The notes under the pieces: model-generated
The model's input: only the letters and a program-made list of their open reading frames with translations
Databases searched by the model: none
Told to the model about the DNA's origin: nothing
Source: Clusia tigrina
Taxonomy: Eukaryota > Arthropoda > Insecta > Diptera > Clusiidae
Reading direction: 5' to 3'
Length of the DNA stretch: 64,000 nt
Assembly: GCA_920105625.2 (NCBI GenBank)
Contig: OV050032.1
Coordinates: 129,377,829-129,441,828 of the forward strand
Part shown: positions 34,657 to 46,381 of the stretch, one piece after another
Position numbering within the stretch: the stretch's first letter is position 1
How the letters are laid out: each line of letters starts with the position of its first letter
Program-made: the position numbers and the translations under genes

Positions 34657-35420
34657 CGGGTGGTGATCATTTTATATCTTAAATGGGCGTCCTAACAGAT
34701 ATTCCCTAAAATTCTTCGTAGCCCATACTATGGCTAGAAATTCCTTCTCTATCGTAGAGTATCTTTTCTCCATGTCGCTAAGCGCCCTGCTTGCGAATGC
34801 AATTGGTCGGTCATTACCGACTTCCCCTTGTGACAACACTGCACCCAATTGTTCGTTGCTAGCATCAGTAGTCAACAAAAAAGTTTGCTCAAAATCGGGG
34901 TACTCCAAAATCGGTGGCGAGCTAATTATTTCCTTTAGCCTCTCGAATGCTTGCTGACATCTCTCTGTCCATTCGAACTTTGCTTCTTTTCGTAGCAACT
35001 TATTAATCGGCAACGCAATTCCGGCTAGTCCTTCTACGAACTTTCTGTAATAGTTCACTAGTCCTAGGAATGCTTGCACTTCCTTTCTGTTTCTCGGAAT
35101 CGCTAAATTTTTAACGCATTCCACCTTCTGCGGGTCAGGCAGTGCTCCTGCCTCTGAGCTACGATGGCCTAAATAAACTACCTCTCTTCGCAAAAATTGA
35201 CACTTCTCCGTGTTCAATTTCAAATTGTGTTCTCGTAATTTCTGGAGCACCTTGCACAAGCGGTGCGAATGCTGCTGCAAGTTCTTCCCATAAATTACAA
35301 TATCATCCAGATACACAAAACAATCTAACCCTGCCAAGCCTGTTAGCTTATGGTTCATCAACCGTTGGAAGGTAGCCGGTGCTCCTGTTAATCCAAACGG
35401 CATTCTATTAAACTCATAAT

Positions 35421-36348
35421 CTTCTTTCTTTCATTCGGCATCAGGCAGACAGGACGGTCTTTCTTTATTTCGGCATCAGGCAGACCAGACGCATCGTACT
35501 AAACAAAGTTATACACATTGACAAACGCAACAGAAGCTAGGGGAATCTAGAGGAGATTATGGTTTTTAATCGATTCTCTGCTAGAAACCCACATTGACAA
35601 ACGCAACAGAAGCTAGGGGAATCTAGAGGAGATTATGGTTTTTAATCGATTCTCTGCTAGAAACCCACATTGACAGTCGCAACAGAAGCTAGGGGAATCT
35701 AGAGGAGATTATGGTTTTTAATCGATTCTCTGCTAGAAACCCACATTGACAAACGCAACAGAAGCTAGGGGAATCTAGAGGAGATTATGGTTTTTAATCG
35801 ATTCTCTGCTAGAAACCCACATTGACAGTCGCAACAGAAGCTAGGGGAATCTAGAGGAGATTATGGTTTTTAATCGATTCTCTGCTAGAAACCCACATTG
35901 ACAAACGCAACAGAAGCTAGGGGAATCTAGAGGAGATTATGGTTTTTAATCGATTCTCTGCTAGAAACCCACATTGACAGTCGCAACAGAAGCTAGGGGA
36001 ATCTAGAGGAGATTATGGTTTTTAATCGATTCTCTGCTAGAAACCCACATTGACAAACGCAACAGAAGCTAGGGGAATCTAGAGGAGATTATGGTTTTTA
36101 ATCGATTCTCTGCTAGAAACCCACATTGACAAACGCAACAGAAGCTAGGGGGACATATAGTTCAACTGTGTCCGTATTTAAGATTAGTAAAATAATTGTA
36201 TCAAGTAGTTAAGCTTTTTTTTTAAAATTAATAAATAAATAAAATAATTAAATCAACGTAAACAAGCTTTGAATACTTAAGAGATTTTCTGTAAACGACT
36301 CCTGGCAATCCGGCGAGCTTACCCCGGCGAAAACGAGTCGTTACAGTG
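35421..36348. repeat. 928-bp insert with 76-bp tandem repeats in unit 2 RT
   Basis: Unit 1 reads ACTCATAAT|GCCCCAAACC without a gap at 26541. Unit 2 has 928 bp between these words. The insert begins with two diverged copies of a CTTTCTTT...CGGCATCAGGCAGAC motif (35421-35490), then the 76-bp array, then a unique 3' part ending CGAGTCGTTACAGTG. No target duplication is visible, so simple transposition is unlikely. The end (TTACA followed by GTGGCCCC) resembles an LTR end next to a primer-binding site, which could mean recombination with another retroelement. Confidence 0.85.
35515..36150. repeat. 76-bp tandem array, 8 full units plus a partial
   Basis: Unit starts (ACATTGAC) are spaced exactly 76 bp: 35515, 35591, 35667, 35743, 35819, 35895, 35971, 36047 and a partial from 36123. 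Two variants differ at positions 8-11 (ACAAACGC = A, ACAGTCGC = B) in the order A A B A B A B A A. The alternation shows that the array grew by copying 152-bp dimers. Confidence 0.95.
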
Positions 36349-36935
36349 GCCCCAAACCGGTGCTGAACGCGGTCTTCTGCTTATCTTGGGTATCCACCAG
36401 AACTTGGTGGTAGCCACTAGCTAAATCAAGTGTAGAAAAATATCTACTATGCCCCAATTGATCCAGAATCTCTTCTATCCTTGGTATCGGGAACACCTGC
36501 TTGATAGTGGCGTCGTTCAATTTCCTAAAATCGACGACCATTCTCCACTTCTTCTGACCCTGAGCACCTCCCTTCTTTGGTACCAAAATTATTGGTGAGT
36601 TCCTAGGCGAGATACTCGAAGAGTATCTTTATCTTATCTTTTAACATTCTTTCCCCTTGCCTATTTACCTCATCTTTGTGAGCTTGTGGCAATCTGTATT
36701 GCTTCTGGTTTATTGGTGGTTGATCCACTCTAGTAGGTATTTCATGCTCTACCTCTGGTGGTACACGTCAAATGGTCTCCTTCCAGCAAAAATATGTCAT
36801 GGAATGACGTACAAATGGCTTCTATTGATGCCTTCTCTTCTCAATTTGCGCTTGGGTCTAACTTCAGTAATTCTAGCACCCTCTCCATTCTTTTCCTTAT
36901 ATCTACCTGCTTAATCTGATTAACCGATCTATTAT

Positions 36936-38129
36936 CTATTTTTTAAAGTTATCATAACTAGTGAACCTAGGCCTAAAATCTTCATCCATCAGGTAGTCCT
37001 TTTCTGAGGCGTTTAGTACGCAAGCGTACACCTTACCCTTGTCAACGTGCGTTATGGTGTCTCCCATATATACGCCGTCCGCTAGCTGCTGCTTGTGCAA
37101 AACAAGCGTCCTCAGATTCGAATTTACATGCATAGTAACTACTCTGGTTGACCTTGCATTCACTACCTCCATACAATTCTTAACCCTATTCACGGTTCCT
37201 TCCTGCCATGACTTTAATGGAAAAGTAAGGATTCTATTCTTATTATCATCATAAAATAATAACTGTTTTTCTAGCGCATCCAGTATGGTGCGGCTCCAGA
37301 GATTATCGCGGCCAATTATCCCATCGGCCGGGATAAATTCCCTATCCAATTCGACTGTGTGCACTCTAAAACTCATGCCTTTAACTTCACAGTGCCCTAT
37401 TCTGAGCGACCCCAGTGTCCTGATGCATCCTCCGAACGCTCCATTAAGCGTTCTTACATCTTTTGTGTTAACAACTAGTCCTTTCCGTAAAACACTAGAT
37501 TTTACGAGGCTGGTGTCCGCCCCTGAGTCTACCAAAAGCACTAGCTTTCCACTAGCTGCCTCCTTGCAGGGTATCTCGATAAAAGCATCACCTATCCTGC
37601 TCACAACGAAACAACGCACTTTTGATTCCAAAATGGACGCGTATCTACTTCCTAACTCTTCAAATTGTTTTCTCCATGCACCACAGTTATCCTTTACAAT
37701 CCTATATTCCCTCAAAACTACAGTGAATATCTTAACTATACATCCTCGTACCACGTACGCGGCGATTGGCCTATACTCTCTAACCTTATTAAAACTTAAT
37801 CTAAGTACTAGAATCATCACAGTTACCCAAATCAACACGCAATCAAAAATTTTTTCCCGGAGAGACTCTTGCTCCTCCGTATCTTGAACCATTGTTCTTA
37901 CATTACTCGGTACGTGGTATTGGAGAGCCTCTTGCTCCTCCTTTTCCTGGACTGTAATTCCTACATTATTACTCACACGCACTTCCGGCCTAATTATTAC
38001 TTTCTTTCTTTTGGGTTTCCAGTCTACTGGCCTCGACTGGGCCGCTGCAAGTTTCCCTGGTTCCTTTGTTGGGATTTTATATCCCTGCATTCCGCTGCCC
38101 GATGTCCCATTCGTCCATATGAGAATCAT
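36936..38129 (-). pseudogene. Gypsy protease region, unit 2
   Basis: Same 397-codon frame as in unit 1, with the VLLVDSGADTSLVKSSVL active site intact. About six residue differences from unit 1, for example Lys-Ala-Lys against Lys-Pro-Lys near the start and ESKG against ESKV. Still separated from gag by stops. Confidence 0.82.
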
Positions 38130-38151
38130 CTCAACGCCTCTATGTTATTGC

Positions 38152-40068
38152 CTAACATTGGTTCACTTCTGGAATTCCAATTTGGTCGCTGCTGACCACT
38201 CCCAATTTTGAAAGGATTACTTCCTTGGTTAACTGCGTTGAATTAACTCGGGGTCTACTGAAGTTACCCCTGCTGTCCCTCAAGGGTGACACCGGGCGGC
38301 TTGTAGCTGGCTGCCTTCTACTTTGATCCCATTTAGTGTTAACTTGGCACTGTCTACTTGCCTCATGACCGTAAGTTTGGCACTCCATACAGTAAGGCGT
38401 GTTTTTGCGTGTAACGCATTCATCCCTTGTATGCCCTGGCTTATGACAGAATGAGCAAATGGTTTTCCTTGGCTGGAACCTCTCAACCAGGAATTCTTGA
38501 TCTCTTTGTTGCGGAAATTGGCCCATCAATCTACCGACTCCACTTGTGTTTCGCTGCTGTACTGGCCCTACCTCTGCAGGAGCATCATTCCAGCAGATGC
38601 CACCTGTTGTCGTTCGCTGTTGTATTGCTGCTTCAGCGGAAGAGACCGTTTCCACTAGCTCTGTCATGCTCCTCGGCGTGAGAGTAAGAGTGTAATTAGC
38701 CAAGTCCCTATTTATGAGACCTGCCATAAACACAGAAATCATAGCTCGTTCTGCTTGAGCCTTGTATGCTGCAACGTTTCCTGGAAACTGCCTGTTGGCT
38801 TCCGTCTCAGCAGCGTTCCCCAGAGACTGGAGCCTTCGTCCCCAGGCTCGCAGTTCCTCCCCTGGTTTCTGAGTTGATTCCTGAATTTCCCGAACGAGAA
38901 AGTCGTACGAATTTTGTTTTAAATATGTCCGATCCAAAAGTGCATATAATTCTGCCAGGGTGCTTACTGAGCTATGCACCAGTAAAACAAACGCATCACC
39001 TGTGGTTCTTTGCCTAATACACTTTATTAAGTGTTCCCCGTCCGCTTCCGGAACACTCTGTTGCGCTAGCTCACAACCTTCTTTGAAGCGCCGGATCTCA
39101 GTTCTCAGATCATACAACTCGACTCCTGAGAACATGGGCACCAACTTCTCCACCGCATGAGCAACTTCCAGAATGCCCATTTTACGCCTTTGTGTTTTCT
39201 TAATTGCTGGTAAAACCTTAGCTTTATTAATCTCTTTGGGAGTTTCCAAATTCTTTTCTCCCGGATCTGAGAGGTCCAGGACCAGTGACGGACTCAAACT
39301 GATTAGACTTCGACCGTTTGCTCGTACAGGAGAAATTCTGTCCACTGTATCGGGACTTTGCTGCACTGTTACTGCTTCTGGCTCTTTTTGAGTATATCCC
39401 TGATTTTTATTATTTATCGGACTTCCCGGAGAAAATGGCTCGCCACCGATTTCAGATGCACCAAAAAAGAATTCCGCTTGCTTTTCTTCACTAAAAACTA
39501 ATCTTGGCCTTACCATGCGGCTTATCCCTTCTGGTGTTAAATATTCCGGCCAGCGAACTTCAGGAGGCAATGTCAATACTGTCTGTGTAAATCCAGCCGA
39601 TGCTGATTTTGATCTTTCCTTTTTCGGTGAGGCCCTATTGGTCGCCCATCCTCTTTTTAATTCTGCACACTCCTTTTCCAATAGCGCTGCTACTTCCTCT
39701 GTTTCCGTCAACCTCTGAGAAAGTTCCTTTACCTTATTCTCAAGATACTCCTTTTGTGCTCTCAAATCCTCTGTTTTCTTTTGAAAATTGAACAACTTTT
39801 CTTCTGTCCTTTTTTGGATTGCCGTTAAGGCTTGATCCGCTCCGCTACTTCTAATGGCCACACAGCTCCTCTGGCGTTCGCCTGTTTTCACAATTCCTGA
39901 GCTTCTTCCCTGCTCGTACTTGTTTCGATCTGCTCGAATACCTTCTCGGTGAAAAGACTTACCTCCGTTCTTACTGCTCTTAGCTCGTCCTGAGCATTTG
40001 AATGTTTTCTTCAACATCGCTGCGCAAATTGTAGTTTCGGAACTACACAAGCTTTGATGCAACAACAC
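38152..40068 (-). pseudogene. Gypsy gag, unit 2, with 5' deletion
   Basis: 638 codons, nearly identical to the unit 1 gag (four residue differences seen plus one extra terminal codon) and with the same loss of the N-terminal domain. The coiled coil, capsid-like core and both zinc knuckles (CSFCHKPGHTRDEC, CMECQTYGHEASRQC) are kept. Confidence 0.85.
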
Positions 40069-40621
40069 GTGTTGTCTGCACCTCTTGAAATATTTTCACC
40101 TAATACCCTAAGCTCAAAATGCCAAATATAAAAATCAAATTTTTTATGTTTGTTTTCAAACAACATAAATTAAAAACATATGAATTTAAACAATATAAAA
40201 ACAATTTAAATGTCTCCAATATAAATTACATGACTTTATAAACAATATAAATGTCCCTCACGACAAACAAACGCAAATCCCCTACAAAAAAAATCCTCAT
40301 AGCTAGGATGAACATACATAGACCGTCCGATCATACTGACGGTTTATGGTTGCCCTTCAAAGGTGCCTGCAACAGCGCGAAGGCGCCTATAGGTTGCGAC
40401 TTCTTTGACCAGCGCTACGGCGCCTTCAGGGTCGCAGAAGTATCTACTTAAATTACGCTATTATACACTCTACTCACCATTATTTTATTTGATGACATCT
40501 TTGCCTCCAGGTCCTTTGTCCTGGTGTTATCCTTGGGATATTGTTGCAGGATGCTTCACTGCTTCAGGGTTCCTTGCCCTTTGATTTCTCCTGTAGGTCC
40601 TTTAGACCGGCTGCGCCAAAA

Positions 40622-41126
40622 TGTTGGGGTCCTTGCTGCTCGTCGGGAGACGTCCTTTCTCGGTTCGCTGGGCGCGTAGCTGAAAACACTGAATCACTCT
40701 TGAAATAATACACTAAGTCACTTTTAGTTTCAAAGATAATAAACAGATTTATTCTTAAAATACTATTTCTTTTATACTATTTCTCAACAGTCATCTCAGT
40801 CTGTGAACTGACCTTTTTGGTGTTCCAGTTCCGCACCTGCTAATTGGTGTCAGTTGGTCAAGCCAACTGACCTACTGTAAAATTGTCGACGGTGCATTCT
40901 AGATTACAATGCCCTTCGTCGACTCGACTGCGGAACTGTAACACCCAAAAAGTTTACATAATAAACATTACACAGATCATATTAATTTAAAATACTTAGA
41001 CCCAGAAAGTATGTGTTATTCTTAAATAACTTTAGCACATGCTAATCCCACAGAATGTGTGGCATCTGTTAGGAGTCGGTGCTGTGAGTCAACTACTCGT
41101 AGGTAGCTTGATTCTAACTCACAACA
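40622..41126 (-). repeat. 5' LTR of the gypsy element, unit 2
   Basis: 505 bp, nearly identical to 30819-31323. The primer-binding site is next to it at 40607-40618. Confidence 0.93.
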
Positions 41127-41273
41127 ACCCCCTAAAAGTTTAATTTAAACGTAGCCATGGTTTCTTCTGATTTTTTTCTCCGAATATTTGCTGTTTTAGA
41201 CAACAGTCAAACCAACTAGTTAAAATACTAGTAAAACTCATATATACTCGTATATATATATGTAAAAATGATA

Positions 41274-42196
41274 TACGAGGTGTGATCAAAAAATAACCGT
41301 TATTGTGTGATCAAAAAATAAAGTATTTATTTATTCATCAACAACTATCTTGTGCCCTTCAAAGTAATTCCCCTCAGATGTAATACACTTATGCCAGCGT
41401 TTTTTCCAATCCTCGAAACACTTCTGAAACGCTTTTTTTGGTATCGCCAACAGCTCCTGTTTGGATTTTTCTTTTATTCCCTCAATCGTAGCAAAACGCT
41501 TTCCTTTCATCGGTGTCTTCAGTTTTGGAAAGAGGAGAAAGTCAGCGGGGGCCAAGTCCGGTGAATACGGTGGTTGAGGCATGATAACGGTTTTGTTTTT
41601 GGCCAAAAACAGCTCCTGAGCGATGTCCATGCGACGTTGTTTTTGCTCAAAATTTAGCAATTTTGGAAGAATCTTCGCTGCCGCACGTTTCATGCCTAAA
41701 ACATCCGTAAAAATAGCTTGCCAACATTATCAGCAACCTCTCTGATAGTGATTCGACGATTATCCAAAATCATTTTCTTCACTGCGTCAATGTTTTCATC
41801 GGTTGTTGACGTGCTCGGGCGACCAGGACGAGTATCGTCATTGACATCTTCTCGGCCTTCCTTAAACCGGTTATACCCCAATTGAACCTGTGTTCTGCTC
41901 ATAGTAGACTCGCCAAAGGCCACAGTCAACATTTCAAATGTCCTTGCGCATTTAATTTCATTTTTTACACAAAACTGAATACAGTTTCCTGATCCATTTT
42001 TTCGAATAGTAATAAATCGAAGAGCACACCAAAACACGACTAACATTTTTATCTGTCAAAAACAAACTGACAATCCAAAATGGTTGGCATTGCCAACATA
42101 TATAACAGACATGTGTACCAACATAACAGAAAAAAAATGCTAACATCAAACATACGTAACTCACGAAAAGATGAAAATAACGGTTATTTTCTCGTA
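41274..42196 (-). mobile_element. Internally deleted mariner, unit 2
   Basis: The duplicate of 31472-32395, with the same terminal repeats, the same doubled GTGTGATCAAAAAATAA and the same catalytic deletion at about 41694. Transposase parts are 42046-41696 and 41693-41331. Point differences include Gly for Glu and Gly for Trp in the N-terminal part. Confidence 0.88.
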
Positions 42197-42409
42197 TATG
42201 TATGTACATAATATAATAATGTATACTCGACATGTAAAATAATTTTTGTGCATAAATGAGGAGTGTATTAATTCAGCATGTTAATTCATGGTGCCGTATT
42301 TCCAGTTTTCTTTGCGGAGAATTTGCGGATATATTAAAAAACGCGTTAACTTGAAGATTTATCTCTAAAATGAGGAATTACAAAAAGTGGTTGAAATTAT
42401 AAAAAGAAC

Positions 42410-43163
42410 TGTTTTTCTTCAAATTTCAATGTTTGTCTTTACTCCCTTTTTTATTAAATTGGCAAGAAAGGAAAAATTTAGTGTACCCGGCAAAGTGCCG
42501 CAGAAGTCAGTAACTGGTTAACTTATAGATAAGTTTTGAACTTGATTTTTTACTATTAAATTTGTGGGGCATGAACTCGCCGTCGCATTTTTGAGAGTCC
42601 CTGATGTAAAGAAATTAAAGAGTAATCAGCTTACTCAAATATACCTCACTGCTGTTTTGGCCCTAACTTTTGCTGTGTAGCATACCCGGACTCACCACTT
42701 TACCCTTTCTTTTCTCAAAATATGACACTCTCATTTTGAAATTGCATGTATGCCGTGGCGAAAAGCGTTATTCAACGCTTAAAAGAACATATAAAAATTA
42801 GTGAACATTAATAGAAAAAAAATAAAACCTTTATACAATTAAATTACAGTTTTTGTTCTATTCGCGACGGTAATAATATATTTCGACATATATACACTCT
42901 GCAAATATCGCAGCGCTAACAATTGCAAATCAAATACGAAGGCCTGTGACCAGCTTCGAATTGTGACGTCATTATTTCACCGAGTAAAAGCTCAACATTG
43001 CACATACAATACAGCTTTATCGCCGCTAGTTCGTCCATCAAGAAGACAACTATAAGGCTGTTGGTGCAGCTGCAATTTCGTTGGTAAACAGAGAGGCAAG
43101 TGTAGGGCAGTGTGTACTTTTTGTATTTTGCTTGTACTGTGATTCTGAGTTATTTACGTAAAT
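42410..43163. other. Leader region before the BEL gag
   Basis: Contains the 166-bp repeat copy 2 at 42616-42781. The rest is AT-rich and probably element leader or flank. I could not find a 5' LTR matching 48030-48410, so the element's left end is missing or replaced. Confidence 0.45.
42616..42781. repeat. 166-bp repeat, copy 2
   Basis: Partner of 21095-21260, with most bases shared over the whole length. It lies about 380 bp upstream of the BEL gag ATG. Confidence 0.75.
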
Positions 43164-44466
43164 ATGAGCGAACAAGGTGACATTGCATTTTCGAGTGCAG
43201 ATCTTATAAAAATCCAACAATAAAACAAATATTTACAAAATTTCAAAAAAGATTCAGCATTCCGTAAGTCCAAAATACTCGTATATCATCAACAGTGGCA
43301 AAAATCTTTAAACGAAGCTTTCTCAGAGACCCACAAAATTATTATCTGTTCAGATATTAAAAGAGAAAACAGCTATTTACAAAACCAAACCTCATTTGAA
43401 TTCGATGAGTGTTATTTAGAAGTGTTTTGCACAATATCGGAAAGCGGCGAAAGCGCCGAAGAGATGTTTCCAGCTGCAGAGATGGGCATTCTTCAACAAC
43501 GTAACACACAGTCAGCGCAGAAAGTTTCTTCGACAGTCAAATTACCCAATTTACCTGTTCCAAAATTCTTTTGTAAATTTACGCAATGGTCTGGATTTCA
43601 CGATTATTTTAATAGTTTAGTGCATTTAAATGTCGAACTTAAAGTAATTAAAAAATTTCATTATTTAAAGCAGGTTTGCTAGTGTATCGTGATGTGGAGA
43701 TTCAACAATTGCTTCTGACTGCTGCAAATGATATTACGGCTTGGGCAACACTAGTAAAGCGTTATAATAATCCACGAATTATATTTATGCATCACATGAA
43801 TACCTTATACAACTTACCATGTCAAACAAAGGAGCATTCGAAAGACCCCAGTACGCTGCTAAACGTGCATAAACGAATTTAACTGTCTTAAGATTCCCAT
43901 TGTACAATGCGATCATTGGATTGCACATTATCTTTCTACTAAAGTCTCAAGAAACCCCATAAGGCTTGCGAACAAAATTTAGGTAGCAAAACGGATATTC
44001 CAACTTTTTCTGAGTTTGAAACCTTTCTCAAGAATCCATTGGTTACTATCGATGCAATAGAAAATCGGTGCGCAACCAACTATCTGCCCAGGTCGGGAAA
44101 ACCGACCAATGATTCGATCAAGCGAATTAATAATTCTGGATTTTGAAAATATTCCAAACGATATATCAATAACTCTTTCAAACATGAAACAAAAAAATGT
44201 CAAACAAAACCAATCTCTGATAAGTGAGTGCAGTGTGGAGAACTACATGTTCTACGTCGGTGTACCATTTACCTTTCAAAAGATTGTTTTGAGCGAAAGG
44301 CAATCGTCGACAAGGCTAAGCTTTGTTTAAACTGCGTAAGTAAAACCCATACATTTTCTCAGTGCATCAGCACAAAAAATTTTCCAGAATGCGGTAAACG
44401 ACATCATACGTCTTTGCACTTTCCTTTTACTTCATCAGCCAACAATGCACACCAATCTAGAATATA
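43164..44466 (+). pseudogene. BEL/Pao gag remnant
   Basis: Starts at the ATG at 43164. A TAA follows after 19 codons and later frames change. The best block is LPNLPVPKFFCKFTQWSGFH (about 43540-43600) with DYFNSLVH and KKFHYLK, the hallmark start of BEL/Pao Gag capsid. At 44225-44415 a cysteine/histidine region follows (CLNCVSKTHTFSQC, then CGKRHHTSLH), typical of the BEL Gag C-terminus. Confidence 0.8.
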
Positions 44467-44599
44467 AATCAACTTGTCATCGTCATCACAACAAATTTAT
44501 GAGAGTGACGGTGCACCCACTTCAAGCACTAACTTTACCACAAATAGAAGTTTAAATCGCTCTCTTCTGTTCTTAATACAAAAGATATAGCTTCGGCTA

Positions 44600-45250
44600 C
44601 AGCAACAGCTAATCGGCAGCAAAAAATTTGTCTCACGATCGCACTAGTGTCACTATTAAATAATTACACTGGCCAAGCATCTATACCAGGGGCACTTGTG
44701 AACCAAGGCTCAGAGGCGACGATTGTTTCAGAGCATGCCGTTCAATCGTTAGGTTTAAAAAGAATATATATTTCAGCCGAAATATCCGGAGTCGGGCACG
44801 GCGCTCCTAACCGATGCAAGTTTGCTCTAATCTAATTGGTGACCCAGATTACCCTATTGCACAAAACACCCGACTGGGTTGGGTTCTTTCCGGTCGCGCC
44901 AGATCAGCAAATTCCCACTCTGTTTCAACACGCTGTAATCATGCTGCTATTGAATTAGAAGCCCTCGTTCAGAAATTTTATGCTCCGGAACAGGTTCCGG
45001 AAAACGATTGCTTTCGATTGAGGATCAATGGAGTCAAGATTTCTACGAGAAAATACACATTCTTCAACTAAATGGAAAGTATATGGTTCATCTTCCATTA
45101 AAATCACTATACGATACAAATCACACTTTAGGAAAATCTAAACAAATCGCTCTCAATCGATTTTATCAATTAGAGCGTCACCAAACAAGCCGACCGTCAA
45201 GTCACGCGATCTGCCGCACCATGCTGTTTTTAAAGAGGAAAGCCTGACTA
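44600..45250 (+). pseudogene. BEL/Pao protease and start of RT
   Basis: The protease block reads GALVNQGSEATIVSEHAVQ (about 44687-44740). In BEL proteins the active site is DQGS, so here Asp is replaced by Asn. It continues to PIAQNTRLGWVLSGRA, the conserved end of the protease region, and in another frame to the pre-RT block (LEALVQKFY and GKYMVHLPLK at about 45070-45105). Confidence 0.72.
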
Positions 45251-46324
45251 AAAAAATAGAATGGGTGATTTCTCAATGATTTATTATGCATTGGTCCAAC
45301 TTTTAAAAAATTACCTTTCGGCTATCATTCTTAACTGGATGGTATGTACAAGTACGTATTTATAGGGGACATTCAAAAAATGTACCGCTGCATCGACATA
45401 TGCCCTGACGACGCGCAATACCAACGTAATTATTGAGGAATAATGCGAGACACATACAAAATTGCCAGATTCCCTAAATTTGCAATGACAACAATTTCTT
45501 CATAATTTGGCAAAGACTGAAACAATCAACATTCTCCACAATCCATAAAATCATGGGAATTACAAGCATTTTTGATGGATCCTAAAATATAAACGCAGCG
45601 AATGTCTATATAAGATTACAATACAGCTATGAGCAATTCTACTCTCGCTTACTCGTGGCCAAGACTAAAGTGACACCTACAAATTAAATGATGATTCCTC
45701 GCTGTGCGGAGCTTTTTTCGCGCTTAAACTGGCGACATGGGTTAAAAATCAGCTACGCGCACCGATTATAGACATTCCTACATTTTATTGGATCGACGCC
45801 ACGATTGTATTACATTGGATATACAACGACATGAACAGATGGAAAACTTTGTGGCAAATAGAGTCAGAAAAATATTAATGTTAACTACACCACAACAAAG
45901 GAGTCACATTTCAACAGATGAAAGTCCTGCAAACTGTGCAACTAGCGGTTCAACTTTCGAACAACTTCTTCATTTTAATTTCTGGTGTGTGGGTATACAA
46001 TGGTTAGCAGAACCAAAATCCAAATGGCAAATTAGAACCATTTCCGAGCTTGAATTTAATGACGAAGCAAGTGAAACCAAACCTCTGAAATTTAATGTGA
46101 ACGTTGCCATCAGCAACGAATCAGTAATTTTTAAATATTCATCATACTTTAAACTGTTACGCGTTAATGCTTTTATTTTACTTTTCTGCCACAACACTAG
46201 CAAGAAACATCGATACAACCATGTAATTGGACCATTGATGGTGACAGAGATTCAGCAAAGTCTACAACAGCTTGTCCGACTGGTGCAAAACGACGCATTT
46301 AACAAAGACATACAACTACAATGA
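45251..46324 (+). pseudogene. BEL/Pao RT and RNase H remnants
   Basis: Strongly decayed. A palm-like trace (GDIQKMYR..., about 45368) is followed by a jump to the RNase H region (WIDATIVLHWI and DMNRWKTL at about 45790-45850, where BEL elements have a D-S-x-x-V-L-x-W-I block). Bases 45788-46324 form one open frame but not the protein frame throughout. Most RT blocks are absent. Confidence 0.55.
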
Positions 46325-46381
46325 TCAAACCAACCATTGCCAAACAAAAACAGACTGAGCAGTCTTACATCATTTCTCAAT

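Larger units (their letters stand above)
34672..36650 (-). pseudogene. Gypsy RT and RNase H, unit 2, interrupted
   Basis: The frame 36586-36349 holds the N-terminal RT blocks up to the AFSTGLG motif. It is cut by the insert at 35421-36348 and resumes at 35403 with MPFGLTGAPATF, the catalytic YLDDIVIYG and RNase H, ending at the TAA after RPFKI shared with unit 1. The KVLQK-stop of unit 1 is a Leu codon here. A small change at about 36617-36640 adds 4 bases in the upstream linker. Confidence 0.88.
32609..42409. repeat. Tandem segmental duplication, unit 2 (unit 1: 23739-32608)
   Basis: Unit 2 repeats 23739-32608 in the same order and orientation: solo-LTR end, gypsy 3' LTR remainder, pol, protease, gag, 5' LTR, mariner, flank. 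Unit 1 is 8870 bp and unit 2 is 9801 bp; the difference is almost all a 928-bp insert at 35421-36348. Protein comparison by eye shows 4 differences in 637 gag residues and about 6 in 397 protease-region residues. At the junction only one base (T) could be shared, so there is no long homology. Confidence 0.92.

Noticed and set aside
35515..36150. Regular repeats that might suggest a CRISPR array
   Set aside because: The units are contiguous 76-bp tandem copies with no variable spacers, and the DNA is eukaryotic.
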